A DNA stretch of 52,357 nt from NCBI RefSeq assembly GCF_000420725.1, contig NZ_ATVM01000020.1, positions 1 to 52,357 on the forward strand, given 5' to 3'. Shown here piece after piece: positions 14,407-24,394 of this stretch. The first letter of the stretch is position 1. Each line of letters opens with the position of its first letter. The stretch comes from Marinococcus halotolerans DSM 16375. Lineage in GTDB: Bacteria; Bacillota; Bacilli; Bacillales; Marinococcaceae. The notes under the pieces are model-generated. The model was given only the letters and a program-made list of their open reading frames with translations, was not told the origin of the DNA and did not search any database. The position numbers were made by a program, and so were the translations under genes.

Positions 14407-15459
14407 TCATTGTTCTGAAGATGCTGCTTTTTCCAGACGGTTCATGAGCGCGGTCCCGATCCCTTCTTTTGAAAAAACTTCACAGAACGCAGCGTCCACC
14501 TCCATTGTATCTAATTCACGAAGAACAGCGTATAATTTTGCTGCCGTTTCTTCGGGTGCCCGGCGCGAGCCTAAACTAAGAAAGGCGTCCGCCTGTGTCC
14601 AGGCTGTTTTGTTTTCTTCCACAGCAAGCACCGCTACTTTTTTTCCGTCCTGCTGGAGGTCCTGGAGCTTTCGCTGCCATATCTCCTCCGGTCCCTTCAT
14701 TAAATAAAGAGAGGTCGCCGGCGAATAGTGGCGGTATTTCATTCCAGGTGCCGCCGGTGCTTCCTCCGCAGGAGCGCTTTGCGAATAGCGGACTGTTCCC
14801 GGACCTAGCACCTGCTCGATCTGCTCTTTAGTAACTCCCCCCGGACGCAGAATCCAGCAGATTTCTGCCGTACAGTCCACGACGGTGGACTCCACCCCGT
14901 ACCCACAAGGGCCGCCGTCGATCACCGCATCAATTTTCCCATGCAGGTCATTGTATACGTGCTCCGCCGTGGTCGGGCTCGGGGATCCGGAACGATTGGC
15001 GCTCGGTGCTGCAACCGGTACACCTGCGTATTTCAGCACTTCCCTCGCGACTTCGTGCTCCGGGATCCGGACAGCCACTGTGGACAGTCCTGCCGTTACA
15101 AGGGGAGAGAGAGGGGTTTCTTCTGTCAGTGGGAATATAAGCGTTAAAGGGCCTGGCCAGAACGCATCCATCAGCTGTTCCATATTCTTTGTCCATGTAA
15201 CTCCGAGCGTGTCGAGCTGGGCACGCTCAGCAATATGAGCAATCAGCGGATTGTCCGGCGGCCGGTTTTTAGCTTCAAAAATCGCCCGGACGGCTTCGGT
15301 GCATACAGCGCTTGCCCCGAGGCCGTACACGGTTTCTGTTGGAAGAGCCACTGTCCTGCCCTGTGTTATCCACAGCCCTATTTCCTTCAGTACAGACTCC
15401 TCCGGGAGAGCTTTATTTATTTTATCCACATTTCTTATGACCGTCTGTTTATAACTCAT
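14407..15459 (-). CDS. ywlC: L-threonylcarbamoyladenylate synthase (Sua5/YwlC)
   Basis: Makes threonylcarbamoyl-AMP from threonine, bicarbonate and ATP for the tRNA t6A modification. The 350-residue protein has the YrdC domain first (PTETVYGLGASA about 40-51, KNRPPDNPL about 64-72, APSANRSGSPSPTT) and then a Sua5 C-terminal domain (YRHYSPATSLYL onward), so it is the long Sua5 type. It leads the ywlC-ywlE-rpiB-ywlG group. Its first codons and upstream region lie inside a cluster of DnaA boxes. Confidence 0.94.
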   Translation of the reverse strand: MSYKQTVIRNVDKINKALPEESVLKEIGLWITQGRTVALPTETVYGLGASAVCTEAVRAIFEAKNRPPDNPLIAHIAERAQLDTLGVTWTKNMEQLMDAFWPGPLTLIFPLTEETPLSPLVTAGLSTVAVRIPEHEVAREVLKYAGVPVAAPSANRSGSPSPTTAEHVYNDLHGKIDAVIDGGPCGYGVESTVVDCTAEICWILRPGGVTKEQIEQVLGPGTVRYSQSAPAEEAPAAPGMKYRHYSPATSLYLMKGPEEIWQRKLQDLQQDGKKVAVLAVEENKTAWTQADAFLSLGSRRAPEETAAKLYAVLRELDTMEVDAAFCEVFSKEGIGTALMNRLEKAASSEQ

Positions 15460-15677
15460 GTGGCTTTCGTTCCTTCCAAAAAGTTAAAATGCTTTCATAT
15501 CAGGGATAATTTTGCATTATTTTCGTTTTTTCACACTATCAACAGCCGCTTATTTTCTGTGGATAACTGCATTTTTTCCTGATAGTTCAGCCTTTGAATT
15601 TACATTTTTTACAACAATTTAATGTTTTCCACAAAAATGGGGGTATTTGTATTCTGTTATCCACAGGTCGTGGATAA
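15366..15677. promoter_or_regulatory. Cluster of DnaA boxes at the ywlC 5' end
   Basis: Within 312 bases there are four perfect 9-mers TTATCCACA in either orientation (15366-15374, 15422-15430, 15558-15566 inverted, 15657-15665) and two with one mismatch (15625-15633 TTTTCCACA, and 15669-15677 CGTGGATAA inverted). The first two lie inside ywlC, the rest in the AT-rich ywlC-prmC gap. From memory, B. subtilis has one of its chromosomal DnaA-box clusters beside ywlC, so this is probably its counterpart. It is not the origin: no dnaA, dnaN or gidA is present. Confidence 0.85.
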
Positions 15678-15682
15678 CCTTC

Positions 15683-16549
15683 TTACTTATTCACAACTGT
15701 AACGATTCGGTCATTTCCATTCAAGTCCTTTATTACCTGAATTCTTTTTCCGGGGAAAGCTTTTTCAGCTGCTTTTTTTACCGCTTTTCCCTGCTGCCAG
15801 CCGATTTCAAAAGCAAGCAGTCCACCCGGGGCCAGAACTTCGGCAGCATGTTTGATAATTTCTTCATAGCTGTGTATTCCTTCTTCACCTTTACCAATCA
15901 ATGCGATCGCAGGCTCCTTATCCCGGACAAGCGGATCGAGCTGCTCCCATTCCTCTTTTGGAATGTAGGGAGGATTGGATACAATAACATCGACCTGATC
16001 CTTCCGGGACGCTATACCTTCAAGAAACGATTCCTGATGAAAGACGACCGGTGCCCGCAGCCGTTCTGCATTCCGTTTGGCCACCTCAAGCGCCCAGCTG
16101 TCAATATCCACAGCCTGCACCCGTGCCGTTGAAAGCTCCAGGGCGAGCGTGACTGCGATGATTCCGCTGCCTGTCCCGACGTCGACGATCCTTGGGGATT
16201 TCAGCTCTTTGTTTTTTTGCACCCAGTCGATCACGTGCCAGACGAGCTCCTCGGTTTCCATCCGGGGAATCAGCACGTCCGGATTAACAGAAAACTCGCG
16301 GTCGTAAAAAAAGCTGCTGCCTGTTAAATGCTGCACCGGTGTCCCCGCTGCGTGGTTACGCACGTTTTGCTCAAAATGCTTCCACGTCTGCGGCTCTACC
16401 CTCTCTCTCGCTGCAGCCAGCAGCTGCGGGCGGGAGAGCTGCAGATGATGCTCCAGAAGCCAGTCTGCTGCCGTTTCTTCTCTTCCATGCTCACTCAAAA
16501 AAGAAGAAGCCCATCTCCGGGCTTCAAATACAAGTGGTTCTTCCTTCAT
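15683..16549 (-). CDS. prmC: Release factor glutamine N5-methyltransferase
   Basis: Methylates the glutamine of the GGQ motif in release factors RF1 and RF2, using S-adenosylmethionine. The 288-residue protein has a helical N-terminal domain, the SAM-binding motif DVGTGSG (123-129) and the catalytic NPPY (192-195). Its ATG overlaps the prfA stop by one base (TAATG), so the enzyme is coupled to its substrate. In B. subtilis spoIIR follows further downstream; here ywlC comes next. Confidence 0.96.
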   Translation of the reverse strand: MKEEPLVFEARRWASSFLSEHGREETAADWLLEHHLQLSRPQLLAAARERVEPQTWKHFEQNVRNHAAGTPVQHLTGSSFFYDREFSVNPDVLIPRMETEELVWHVIDWVQKNKELKSPRIVDVGTGSGIIAVTLALELSTARVQAVDIDSWALEVAKRNAERLRAPVVFHQESFLEGIASRKDQVDVIVSNPPYIPKEEWEQLDPLVRDKEPAIALIGKGEEGIHSYEEIIKHAAEVLAPGGLLAFEIGWQQGKAVKKAAEKAFPGKRIQVIKDLNGNDRIVTVVNK

Positions 16550-17622
16550 TACGCTTCGCCTGCTTTTTCCATCAGCTCGGCCTGCTCTTCCATTACAAGC
16601 GGCTCGATAACCTGATCGAGCTCTCCCTGGAGAATCTGATCAAGCTTTTGCAGCGTCAGGCCGATTCGGTGATCGGTTACGCGCGTCTGCGGGAAATTGT
16701 ACGTCCGGATCCGTTCGGAGCGGTCCCCGGTCCCCACCGCCGATTTCCGGTTTTCGTCATATTCGGCCTGGGCTTCCTGCTGGAATTTGTCGTACACACG
16801 GGCACGAAGAATTGTCATCGCTTTTTCTTTGTTTTTAATCTGGGATTTGCCGTCCTGACAGGAAGCGACAATACCTGTCGGGACGTGGGTCAGCCGTACT
16901 GCCGACATGGTGGTGTTTACGCTCTGGCCGCCGGGACCGCTCGCTGCAAACGTATCAACGCGGATATCCTTATCGTGAATATCCACTTCCACTTCCTCGG
17001 CTTCCGGCAGGACAGCCACCGTAGCTGTTGAAGTATGCACGCGTCCCCCGGATTCCGTGCTTGGCACCCGCTGGACCCGGTGCGCGCCGTTTTCATATTT
17101 CATTTTCGAATACGCCGAATCGCCGTTAATCATAAAAATGATTTCCCGGTAGCCGCCAAGGTCGCTTGCAGTCGATTCCACGATTTCTGCTTTCCATCCC
17201 TGTTTTTCTGCGTAACGGGTATACATTTTGTATAAATCAGCAGCAAACAGCGCTGCTTCTTCACCGCCCGCGGCTCCCCGTATTTCAATAATGACGTTTT
17301 TATCATCGTTTGGATCCTTTGGAAGAAGGAGCCTCCGCAGCTCTTCCTCCTGGTTTTCGATACGCTCGCTCAACTCTTCGACTTCCGATTTTACCATGTC
17401 TTTCATTTCCGCATCGAGCTCATCCTCAAGCATCGATTTGGCTTCATCAAGCTGCTGCCGGGCTTCTTTATATTCCCGGTACACCTCCACGGTCCGCTGC
17501 ATCTGTGCCTGCTCCTTGGACAGCTCCTTGATTTTATTCGGATCGTTTGCGATTTCCGGATCGCTCAGCTGTTCGTTTAAATATTCATAACGGTCTTCTA
17601 CCGTCTGCAGTCGCTCTAACAC
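16549..17622 (-). CDS. prfA: Peptide chain release factor 1
   Basis: Recognises UAA and UAG and releases the finished peptide. The frame is open from a GTG at 17631, but the GTG at 17622 has AGAGGTG six bases upstream, and the resulting N-terminus ([17 protein letters not shown]) aligns with B. subtilis RF1, so 357 residues are annotated. The GGQ motif lies at 231-233 in [10 protein letters not shown]. The codon-reading tripeptide is PST, within the PxT pattern of RF1. It is the first gene of prfA-prmC. Confidence 0.96.
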   Translation of the reverse strand: MLERLQTVEDRYEYLNEQLSDPEIANDPNKIKELSKEQAQMQRTVEVYREYKEARQQLDEAKSMLEDELDAEMKDMVKSEVEELSERIENQEEELRRLLLPKDPNDDKNVIIEIRGAAGGEEAALFAADLYKMYTRYAEKQGWKAEIVESTASDLGGYREIIFMINGDSAYSKMKYENGAHRVQRVPSTESGGRVHTSTATVAVLPEAEEVEVDIHDKDIRVDTFAASGPGGQSVNTTMSAVRLTHVPTGIVASCQDGKSQIKNKEKAMTILRARVYDKFQQEAQAEYDENRKSAVGTGDRSERIRTYNFPQTRVTDHRIGLTLQKLDQILQGELDQVIEPLVMEEQAELMEKAGEA

Positions 17623-17832
17623 ACCGTTCACCTCTATTTTTTAAATTTTATCCGATTGAAATGTATTTCGTTACGTTTTACACGTTCCTCGTTCTCCTTT
17701 ACAGTATACTAATTATAATACAGGGGCATAGGGGCGTCAAAATACCGCCGCGTCTATAAATTTCGTTTGACCAGTGCAGGAGCGGGGAACCGCCCTGTAA
17801 GTGCCTATTGTTTAAGCAGAAGGGGGAAAACC

Positions 17833-19161
17833 ATGAAATACGTTATTATCGGCGGAGACGCCGCCGGCATGAGTGCAGCCATGCAGATCTACCGGCAGGA
17901 CGAGAACGCAGAAATTATTACGCTCGAAGCAGGAGAAATATATTCCTACGCTCAGTGCGGCCTTCCTTACATGCTTGGAGGCGAAGTCGAGGACAGCGCG
18001 AATTTAGTCGCCCGCGACGTTGATACATTCCGGGAAAAATACGGCATTGATGCCCGGGTAAACCACGAAGTGACCGGCGTCAATGCGGATAAAAAAGAAG
18101 TGAACGGTGTACATACCGGCACCGGCAAGCCTTTTCAGGTCACGTATGATAAGCTGCTGATTGCTTCCGGCGGGCGTCCGCTTCTGCCAAACTGGCCAGG
18201 ACGCGAGCTTGAAGGGGTGCATACACTAAAAACGATTCCGGACGCCGAAACAATCAAAGCAGACCTGGCCCACGTAAACCACGTCACTGTTGTAGGCGGC
18301 GGCTATATCGGCCTGGAGGTGGCAGAAAACTGCATTCATGCTGGAAAAAAAGTAACGCTTTTACAGCGCGGCGACCAACTTGCCGGTATATTCGATCCGG
18401 ACATGGCAGAATACATCGCTGAGGAAGCAGAAGCGAACGGCATTGAACTGCTGTTTGGGGAAAACGTTCAGCATTTATCAGGCAAAAGCCGGGTCGCAGC
18501 TGTCCATACCGACCAGCGGGTAATTGACACCGATGCAGTGATCGCCGGCGTCGGCCTGCGTCCTAATACGGAAATGGTGTCCAAATGTGGACTGTTCCGG
18601 CACGGCAACGGAGCCCTTCAGGTGAACCGCTATATGCAAACCAACATCTCTGATATATACGCCGCCGGGGACTGCGCCACCCAGTTTCACCGGATCAAGG
18701 AGATCGATGATTACCTTCCGCTCGGAACCCACGCCAACAAGCAGGGACGGGTCGCCGGCCTGAACATGGCTGGAAGCGTAAAATCATTCAAAGGAGTAAC
18801 CGGCACGTCCATCCTCCGCTTTTTCAGCCTGACACTCGGAAAAACTGGTATCTCCGAAGCGGAGGCTGCTGACATGCGCTTTCCCCACCGCAGCGAAATG
18901 CTTACTACATCAAGCCATGCCGGTTATTTCCCGGGAAATACCAAGCTTCACATTAAAGTCACGTACTGCCCGGACACAGGTATTATCCTCGGCGGCCAGC
19001 TTATCGGCGGCGACGGCACGGATAAACGGCTCGATGTACTGGCAACCGCTCTCTTCCACCGTATGACGATCAGTGAGTTTGAGGATTTGGACCTGAGCTA
19101 CGCTCCGCCGTACAATAAAGTGTGGGATCCGCTCCAGCAGGTGATCCGCCGGGCGAAGTAA
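17833..19161 (+). CDS. CoA-disulfide reductase (single-cysteine FAD/NAD(P)H oxidoreductase)
   Basis: A 442-residue flavoprotein with an N-terminal FAD-binding Rossmann motif (VIIGGDAAGMSAA, 4-16), a second NAD(P)H-binding motif (VVGGGYIGLEVAE, mid-protein), and the FAD signature DIYAAGDCA. The single active-site cysteine Cys42 in SYAQCGLPY is diagnostic for CoA-disulfide reductases and NADH oxidases of this group, as opposed to two-cysteine glutathione reductases. No rhodanese domain is fused. ATG 17833 is chosen for its AGGGGG ribosome site and family N-terminus. It is transcribed against prfA and tdk and looks inserted between them. Its role is probably CoA thiol homeostasis under oxidative stress; NADH oxidase is the alternative. 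Confidence 0.85.
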   Translation: MKYVIIGGDAAGMSAAMQIYRQDENAEIITLEAGEIYSYAQCGLPYMLGGEVEDSANLVARDVDTFREKYGIDARVNHEVTGVNADKKEVNGVHTGTGKPFQVTYDKLLIASGGRPLLPNWPGRELEGVHTLKTIPDAETIKADLAHVNHVTVVGGGYIGLEVAENCIHAGKKVTLLQRGDQLAGIFDPDMAEYIAEEAEANGIELLFGENVQHLSGKSRVAAVHTDQRVIDTDAVIAGVGLRPNTEMVSKCGLFRHGNGALQVNRYMQTNISDIYAAGDCATQFHRIKEIDDYLPLGTHANKQGRVAGLNMAGSVKSFKGVTGTSILRFFSLTLGKTGISEAEAADMRFPHRSEMLTTSSHAGYFPGNTKLHIKVTYCPDTGIILGGQLIGGDGTDKRLDVLATALFHRMTISEFEDLDLSYAPPYNKVWDPLQQVIRRAK

Positions 19162-19180
19162 CTCTCCGCCTGCAATAGAT

Positions 19181-19219
19181 AAAGCCAGCCGGCAATGCTC
19201 CGGCTGGCTTATTTTTTGT
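19181..19219 (+). terminator. Terminator of the CoA-disulfide reductase gene
   Basis: AGCCAGCCGG at 19183-19192 pairs perfectly with CCGGCTGGCT at 19200-19209, followed by TATTTTTTG. Confidence 0.92.
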
Positions 19220-19798
19220 TTACAGGGCAATAGGCGGATTGGCGTGACATCTCCGGCATACCGGATAATAGGAGTCATTGCCGCCGATATGAATCTGATC
19301 GCCTGTATAAACCGGCCGCCCCTCGCCGTCGAGTCTTAAATTCATGACCGCTTTTTTATGACAGAACCAGCAGATGGTTTTCATTTCCTCGATTTTGTCC
19401 GCGTAAAGCAGCAGATGCTTGCTGCCTTCAAACAGTTCATTTTGAAAATCGTTCTTCAGGCCAAAGCTCATCACCGGGATATCAAGGTTATCAACAATCT
19501 CCGCCAGCTGAATGATGTGCTCCTGGGACAGAAACTGCGCTTCGTCCACGAGGATGCAGAACGGCCGCTCTTCTTCCTGGCGGACGATATCATAAATGTT
19601 TGTCTCTTCAAATACTGGAACAGCCTCACGTTCCACGCCGATTCTGCTTGCTACAAATCCCACCCCGCGCCGGTCATCCAGACCGGAGGTGAAGATGAGC
19701 ACCGGCTTGTTCTGCTCTTCATAATTGTGGGCCACCTTTAAAATTTCGATGGACTTGCCGCTGTTCATTGTGCCGTATTTAAAAAATAACTGCGCCAT
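19220..19798 (-). CDS. tdk: Thymidine kinase
   Basis: Salvage enzyme that phosphorylates thymidine with ATP. The 192-residue protein is a type II thymidine kinase with P-loop GTMNSGKS (9-16), catalytic Glu86 in DEAQF, and a zinc site formed by C143, C146, C181 and C184. All four cysteines are present. It lies 35 bases downstream of the L31 terminator, so it must be read either by readthrough or from a promoter within the short gap. Confidence 0.96.
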   Translation of the reverse strand: MAQLFFKYGTMNSGKSIEILKVAHNYEEQNKPVLIFTSGLDDRRGVGFVASRIGVEREAVPVFEETNIYDIVRQEEERPFCILVDEAQFLSQEHIIQLAEIVDNLDIPVMSFGLKNDFQNELFEGSKHLLLYADKIEEMKTICWFCHKKAVMNLRLDGEGRPVYTGDQIHIGGNDSYYPVCRRCHANPPIAL

Positions 19799-19833
19799 AT
19801 TATTCTCCCCTGCTTATCGGTTTAGGTTCATGA

Positions 19834-19864
19834 TATAAAAAAGACGGAAGCCGCAGCTTCCGCC
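19834..19864 (-). terminator. Terminator between the L31 gene and tdk
   Basis: A nine-pair stem (19843-19851 against 19855-19863, one G-U) with a CAGC-type loop is followed on the minus strand by T6 at 19837-19842. Confidence 0.88.
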
Positions 19865-19882
19865 TTTACCCAACCATTGTGA

Positions 19883-20125
19883 TTAGCGGTTATATTTTCT
19901 TTTGAACTTGTCCACACGGCCGCCGGCAGTGTTCTGCTTCTGCTTGCCGGTATAGAACGGGTGGGAATCGGAGCTTACCTCAATTTTGATTACTGGGTAC
20001 GTGTTTCCGTCTTCCCATTCGATAGTTTCAGACGAGCTTTCTGTCGAACCGCTCAAAAACTTGAATCCCGTACTTGTATCCATAAACACAACTTTATGAT
20101 ATTCCGGATGTACTTGTTGTTTCAT
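19883..20125 (-). CDS. rpmE2: Ribosomal protein bL31, zinc-free type B
   Basis: An 80-residue L31. It contains no cysteine, so the zinc-binding CxxC of ordinary L31 is missing, and it has the longer type B middle section ([20 protein letters not shown]). Type B proteins replace the zinc form in zinc-poor conditions in B. subtilis, where the zinc form sits at this rho-tdk locus. Here the zinc-free version holds the housekeeping position. A terminator follows. No Zur-type operator was recognised upstream. Confidence 0.95.
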   Translation of the reverse strand: MKQQVHPEYHKVVFMDTSTGFKFLSGSTESSSETIEWEDGNTYPVIKIEVSSDSHPFYTGKQKQNTAGGRVDKFKRKYNR

Positions 20126-20213
20126 AGCTGGTCACTTCCTTTCGATTCTTCTCTTTTTCACACATAACGAGATTATAACAACTTCCCCGAAATTTATCAA
20201 TCGTTCATTTCGT

Positions 20214-21503
20214 TTATTTCTTTCCGGTCGTTACTTTTCCCTGCTTGTCCTTTTGAAGCTCCTCAAAAAATTCTTCATTCGTTTTGGTCTGCTTAATGCG
20301 CCGGATAAAGTGATCCACGAAATCCGGCGAATCGTTCATCGTCTTGCGGATCGCCCATAAATTGTCCAGATGCTCCTTGGAAACGAGCAGCTCTTCTTTC
20401 CGGGTGCTTGAGCGGCGGATGTCGATTGACGGGAAGATACGGCGTTCGGCCAGACGGCGGTCGAGATGAAGCTCCATGTTGCCTGTACCTTTAAATTCCT
20501 CATAAATCACATCGTCCATTCGCGAACCGGTTTCTACAAGGGCCGTCGCCAGGATGGTCAGGCTTCCGCCTTCTTCAATATTGCGGGCCGCCCCGAAGAA
20601 GCGCTTCGGACGGTGAAGCGCTGCCGGGTCAATACCACCGGAAAGCGTCCGGCCGCTTGGCGGCAGCACCAGGTTATACGCACGCGCAAGCCGGGTGATA
20701 CTGTCGAGCAGAATGACGACATCTTTTTTATGCTCCACAAGCCGCATCGCCCGTTCAAGCACAAGCTCCGAAACTTTAATGTGGTTTTCCGGCACTTCAT
20801 CAAACGTCGAGCTGGCAACGTCCCCGTCTACGGAGCGCTCGATGTCGGTGACCTCCTCCGGACGCTCGTCCACAAGCAGCACAATCAGTTCGGTTTCCGG
20901 ATGGTTTTCAGTGATACTGTTGGCGATTTCTTTCAACAGCGACGTCTTTCCGGCTTTTGGCGGAGCCACAATGAGCCCGCGCTGGCCGAAGCCTACCGGG
21001 GTGATCAGGTCAATAATCCGTGAAGACGCGCGATTGGGCTGGGTTTCCATCTGCATGCGCTCTTCCGGGTACAGGGGCGTCAGCGCCGGAAAATGCGGGC
21101 GCTCCTTCGACGAGTCCGGGTCCTCCCCGTTGACTGCTTCAACCTGCAGCAGCCCGTGGTACCGCTCCGAATCCTTCGGCGGCCGCACCTTTCCAGAAAC
21201 TTTGTCCCCGTTTCTCAGATCAAAACGGCGGATCTGGGAGGCAGAGATATAAATGTCCTCCGTGCTCGGCAGGTAGTTAATCGGACGAAGAAAACCGTAG
21301 CCTTCGGTCTGGATAATTTCAAGCACGCCTTCCATAAACATCAGGCCGTCTTTTTCCGCCTGTCCTTTTAAGATCGCAAAGACGAGCTCCCGTTTGTTTA
21401 ATTTGCTGTAATACGATACCTTGTATTCTTTGGCGAGCCGGTACAATTCTTTCAGCGTCATTGTTTCGAGCTCTGCGATGTTGACTGCCAATGCGGTCAC
21501 CAC
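20214..21503 (-). CDS. rho: Transcription termination factor Rho
   Basis: RNA-dependent ATPase helicase that ends transcription. The 429-residue protein has the N-terminal Rho domain, the RNA-binding cold-shock-like domain ([21 protein letters not shown], about 67-87), and an ATPase domain with Walker [13 protein letters not shown], followed by the [21 protein letters not shown] block near the central pore. The GTG at 21503 gives an N-terminus a few residues longer than B. subtilis Rho; a TTG four codons later is also possible because neither has a strong ribosome site. Confidence 0.96.
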   Translation of the reverse strand: MVTALAVNIAELETMTLKELYRLAKEYKVSYYSKLNKRELVFAILKGQAEKDGLMFMEGVLEIIQTEGYGFLRPINYLPSTEDIYISASQIRRFDLRNGDKVSGKVRPPKDSERYHGLLQVEAVNGEDPDSSKERPHFPALTPLYPEERMQMETQPNRASSRIIDLITPVGFGQRGLIVAPPKAGKTSLLKEIANSITENHPETELIVLLVDERPEEVTDIERSVDGDVASSTFDEVPENHIKVSELVLERAMRLVEHKKDVVILLDSITRLARAYNLVLPPSGRTLSGGIDPAALHRPKRFFGAARNIEEGGSLTILATALVETGSRMDDVIYEEFKGTGNMELHLDRRLAERRIFPSIDIRRSSTRKEELLVSKEHLDNLWAIRKTMNDSPDFVDHFIRRIKQTKTNEEFFEELQKDKQGKVTTGKK

Positions 21504-21833
21504 TTTCTTTTTCTATTATGAATGCAAAAAAATAATCATGTATATTAGTGCCGTCAACGTGAAGAAACACTTACACTTTATGAATGTAAGCTGCCTGTTT
21601 TATTTCCGTTATGGCTTTCCGGCAAAACGTGTTGGGATAATTGGAAGATAAGAAAAGGAACGGATGCCCTGCATTCTTTGGAGCATTGAAGCAGATGTGC
21701 CTTCGCTCTGCATAAAGGAGAGGAGAACTGTTGGATGGCAGTAAATGTTTTTCGTATATGGATTGTACTTCATTATTTTAACTTTGAACGCCTCTGTCTG
21801 CAAGTGAAATTATCAGCACGGAACACCTCCGGA
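21504..21833. other. Gap between glpX and rho with no gene
   Basis: About 330 bases of mixed composition. Short frames exist on both strands, but none has a convincing start, ribosome site or family resemblance. The segment is the upstream and leader region of rho; no hairpin or promoter strong enough to call was seen. Confidence 0.6.
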
Positions 21834-21868
21834 ATAAAAATGAGAAAAGGACAGGTGCCCCTGTCCTC
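21834..21868 (-). terminator. Terminator of glpX
   Basis: AGGACAGG at 21848-21855 pairs perfectly with CCTGTCCT at 21860-21867 around a GCCC-type loop. On the minus strand it runs into TTTCTCATTTTT. Confidence 0.88.
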
Positions 21869-21876
21869 TGCCCGTT

Positions 21877-22848
21877 CTATTCGTCTCTGATGACAAAGTC
21901 CGGCTTTTTCTGCACGTTGTGCTTGCCGTCGACAAAGCGGACCGTTCCTGATTTCGCCCTCATGACAAGGGACTGAGTCGTAGCCTTGGAGCTTTTAAAA
22001 TTCACGCCCTTCAGCAGCTCTCCCTCTGTTACGCCGGTAGCGGCGAAGATGCAGTCCTCTCCGCCGACCAGATCCGACATAAGAAGCGGCCGGCTGACGT
22101 CATCAATGCCCATTTCTGTGCACCGGGCCAGTTCATCGTCGTTCTGCGGAAGAAGCTTGCCCTGCATTTCCCCGCCCAGACATTTGAGTCCGACCGCGGC
22201 AATAACACCCTCCGGCGCTCCACCGGAGCCAAGCAGTATATCCACGCCTGTTTCATCAAAGGCAGTGTTAATCGCACCGGCGACGTCTCCGGCAGGGATC
22301 AGCTTGATCCGGGCCCCGGTATCGCGGACATCCTGAATCAGCTTGGCATGGCGCTCTCTGTCTAAAATAGTGACCACAACGTCCTCGATGTCCTTGCCTT
22401 TGGCCTTGGCTACAGCGTGCAGATTGTCTGCGACCGGGGCATCGATATCAATTTTTCCGATCGCTTCAGGTCCTACCGCAATTTTATCCATATACATATC
22501 CGGAGCATGGAGAAGCCTTCCATGGTCAGCAATAGCAAGTACCGCAAGGGCGTTCCAGGATCCGCTGGCAACGATTTCTGTACCCTCAAGCGGATCTACC
22601 GCCACATCGACTCTCGGACCAAAGCCGGTACCAAGCTTTTCCCCAATGTAGAGCATCGGTGCCTCATCCATTTCCCCTTCGCCGATGACCACGGTCCCTT
22701 TCATCGGGATCGTATCAAATACATCGCGCATTGCGCTTGTGGCAGCATCGTCGGCCTCGTCCTTTTTTCCCCTGCCCATCCAGCGTGCAGACGATAACGC
22801 CGCTGCTTCTGTCACTCTTACTAACTCCATCGATAGACTTCTTTCCAT
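21877..22848 (-). CDS. glpX: Fructose-1,6-bisphosphatase class II
   Basis: Gluconeogenic phosphatase that makes fructose 6-phosphate. The 323-residue protein has the metal-binding motifs [15 protein letters not shown] (about 56-70) and [10 protein letters not shown] (about 80-89), and the substrate-contact segment GSGGAPEGV. The ATG follows GGGGGAG. It lies directly downstream of murAB, as in B. subtilis (ywjI), and is followed by a terminator. With fbaA and the transaldolase upstream it forms a central-carbon group. Confidence 0.95.
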   Translation of the reverse strand: MERSLSMELVRVTEAAALSSARWMGRGKKDEADDAATSAMRDVFDTIPMKGTVVIGEGEMDEAPMLYIGEKLGTGFGPRVDVAVDPLEGTEIVASGSWNALAVLAIADHGRLLHAPDMYMDKIAVGPEAIGKIDIDAPVADNLHAVAKAKGKDIEDVVVTILDRERHAKLIQDVRDTGARIKLIPAGDVAGAINTAFDETGVDILLGSGGAPEGVIAAVGLKCLGGEMQGKLLPQNDDELARCTEMGIDDVSRPLLMSDLVGGEDCIFAATGVTEGELLKGVNFKSSKATTQSLVMRAKSGTVRFVDGKHNVQKKPDFVIRDE

Positions 22849-22866
22849 TGTTATACTCCCCCAAGC

Positions 22867-24153
22867 TTATGAATTTTGAATTTCCTGCATTTCCTGCTCG
22901 CTGATAGTCTCTAAACGGATCTCAGCGCCTAAATAACGCAATTTGTGCTCAATTTTTTCATAGCCCCGGGCTACATGCTCAAACCCGGTAATAACGGTCC
23001 GGCCTTCGGCCATCAGTCCGGCTACAATCAGGGCAGCCCCGGCCCTCAGATCACTCGCTGTTACCTGGACGCCCTGAAGGTCCGCCGGGCCCCGCACAAT
23101 CGCTGTGCCCTCACTTGTGGTCACATCTGCCCCCATTCGTGCCAGCTCATCCACATGCTTGAACCGGGACGGATAGATGGTGTCGTGAACGATGGTTTTT
23201 CCTTCGGCTCTTGTCATCAGCGCTGTGAACGGCTGCTGCAGATCGGTTGGAAAACCCGGATAGACGAGAGTTTTTAACTGAACGGGCTGCAGCCTTTGCG
23301 CCCCGGTGACACGGACCGAATTATCATACCATTCAACGCCGGTTCCTGTTTCCCGGAGCTTGGCCGTTAACGCTTCGAGGTGATCGGGGATAACGTTGTC
23401 TATTACTACTTCACTCCCCATAGCCGCCCCGGCAATCATATAAGTACCCGCCTCAATCCGGTCCGGTATAATCGAATGCGTGCATCCGTTTAATTCTTCC
23501 ACGCCGTCAATGCGGATAACGTTTGTTCCCGCGCCTTTAATATTTGCACCCATATTTGTTAAAAGCGTGGCTACGTCGATAATTTCCGGTTCTTTCGCGG
23601 CGTTTTCGATGACTGTCCGGCCCTTGGCCATAACTGCCGCCATCATAATGTTAATTGTTGCCCCAACGCTCACCACATCCAGATAAATGCGGGCGCCTTT
23701 CAGCTCTTTGGCGTGAATATGGAGCGACCCGTGTTCATTTTCGACCGTAGCCCCCAGAGCTTCGAAGCCCTTAATATGCTGATCAATCGGCCGCGGACCA
23801 AGATAGCAGCCGCCCGGCATGCCGATAACCGCTTTTTTAAACCGACCGAGCATCGCCCCCATCAGATAGTAGGAAGCACGCAGCTTCTTGACTTTACCGT
23901 TTGGCATTGGCAGCGGACGAACATTCTTCGCGTTGATTTTCATTCGGTGATTTTCCGTTTTTACATTCGCTCCCACGTCCTGCAAAATTTCAGCCAGCGT
24001 GTCGATATCGTGAATGTCTGGAAGGTTCTCGAGAGTTACATGGCCATTTGCCATCAATGCAGCCGGAACAAGCGCCACTGCGCTGTTCTTCGCTCCGCTG
24101 ACCGACACCCGTCCTTCTAAAGGCCTGCCGCCTTCAATAATCATTTTCTGCAT
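22867..24153 (-). CDS. murAB: UDP-N-acetylglucosamine 1-carboxyvinyltransferase MurAB (MurAZ)
   Basis: Second MurA isozyme, catalysing the same enolpyruvyl transfer as MurAA. The 428-residue protein has the catalytic Cys116 in [17 protein letters not shown], and AKNS near the N-terminus. It fits the B. subtilis MurAB branch ([20 protein letters not shown]). The frame is open to an ATG at 24174, but ATG 24153 has GAGGA seven to eight bases upstream and matches the family start, so it is preferred. It stands between the transaldolase gene and glpX. Confidence 0.96.
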   Translation of the reverse strand: MQKMIIEGGRPLEGRVSVSGAKNSAVALVPAALMANGHVTLENLPDIHDIDTLAEILQDVGANVKTENHRMKINAKNVRPLPMPNGKVKKLRASYYLMGAMLGRFKKAVIGMPGGCYLGPRPIDQHIKGFEALGATVENEHGSLHIHAKELKGARIYLDVVSVGATINIMMAAVMAKGRTVIENAAKEPEIIDVATLLTNMGANIKGAGTNVIRIDGVEELNGCTHSIIPDRIEAGTYMIAGAAMGSEVVIDNVIPDHLEALTAKLRETGTGVEWYDNSVRVTGAQRLQPVQLKTLVYPGFPTDLQQPFTALMTRAEGKTIVHDTIYPSRFKHVDELARMGADVTTSEGTAIVRGPADLQGVQVTASDLRAGAALIVAGLMAEGRTVITGFEHVARGYEKIEHKLRYLGAEIRLETISEQEMQEIQNS

Positions 24154-24345
24154 GCAATCATCCTCTATAATCATTATCCGGCATCCTCAGCTAGTCTGTA
24201 TGAACCGGTATGTAAAAGCTGAATCCCGGGCCCGGATCCAGCCCTTTTTATGCTATTTGTGTCCTACTAATCGTTAAAAGTGTTTTCTTTTTTCAGCATA
24301 GATGTTTTTCCACTTATTAGCAAGAGAATTTGGCTGAATTTTCAT

Positions 24346-24380
24346 ACAAAAAAAGCTTCCGCAGAAACCCTGCAGAAGCC
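24346..24380 (-). terminator. Terminator of the transaldolase gene
   Basis: A ten-pair stem (24355-24364 against 24370-24379, one G-U) is followed on the minus strand by T7. murAB therefore probably starts from its own promoter within 24154-24345. Confidence 0.88.
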
Positions 24381-24394
24381 TGTACTGTTTTATT

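Noticed and set aside
15366-15677. Chromosomal replication origin
   Set aside because: The DnaA boxes are clustered, but there is no dnaA, dnaN, recF, gidA or rpmH and no evident AT-rich unwinding element; a titration or regulatory cluster fits better.
21609-21803. 64-codon frame on the minus strand upstream of rho
   Set aside because: No ribosome site, no conservation pattern, overlaps what is probably the rho leader.
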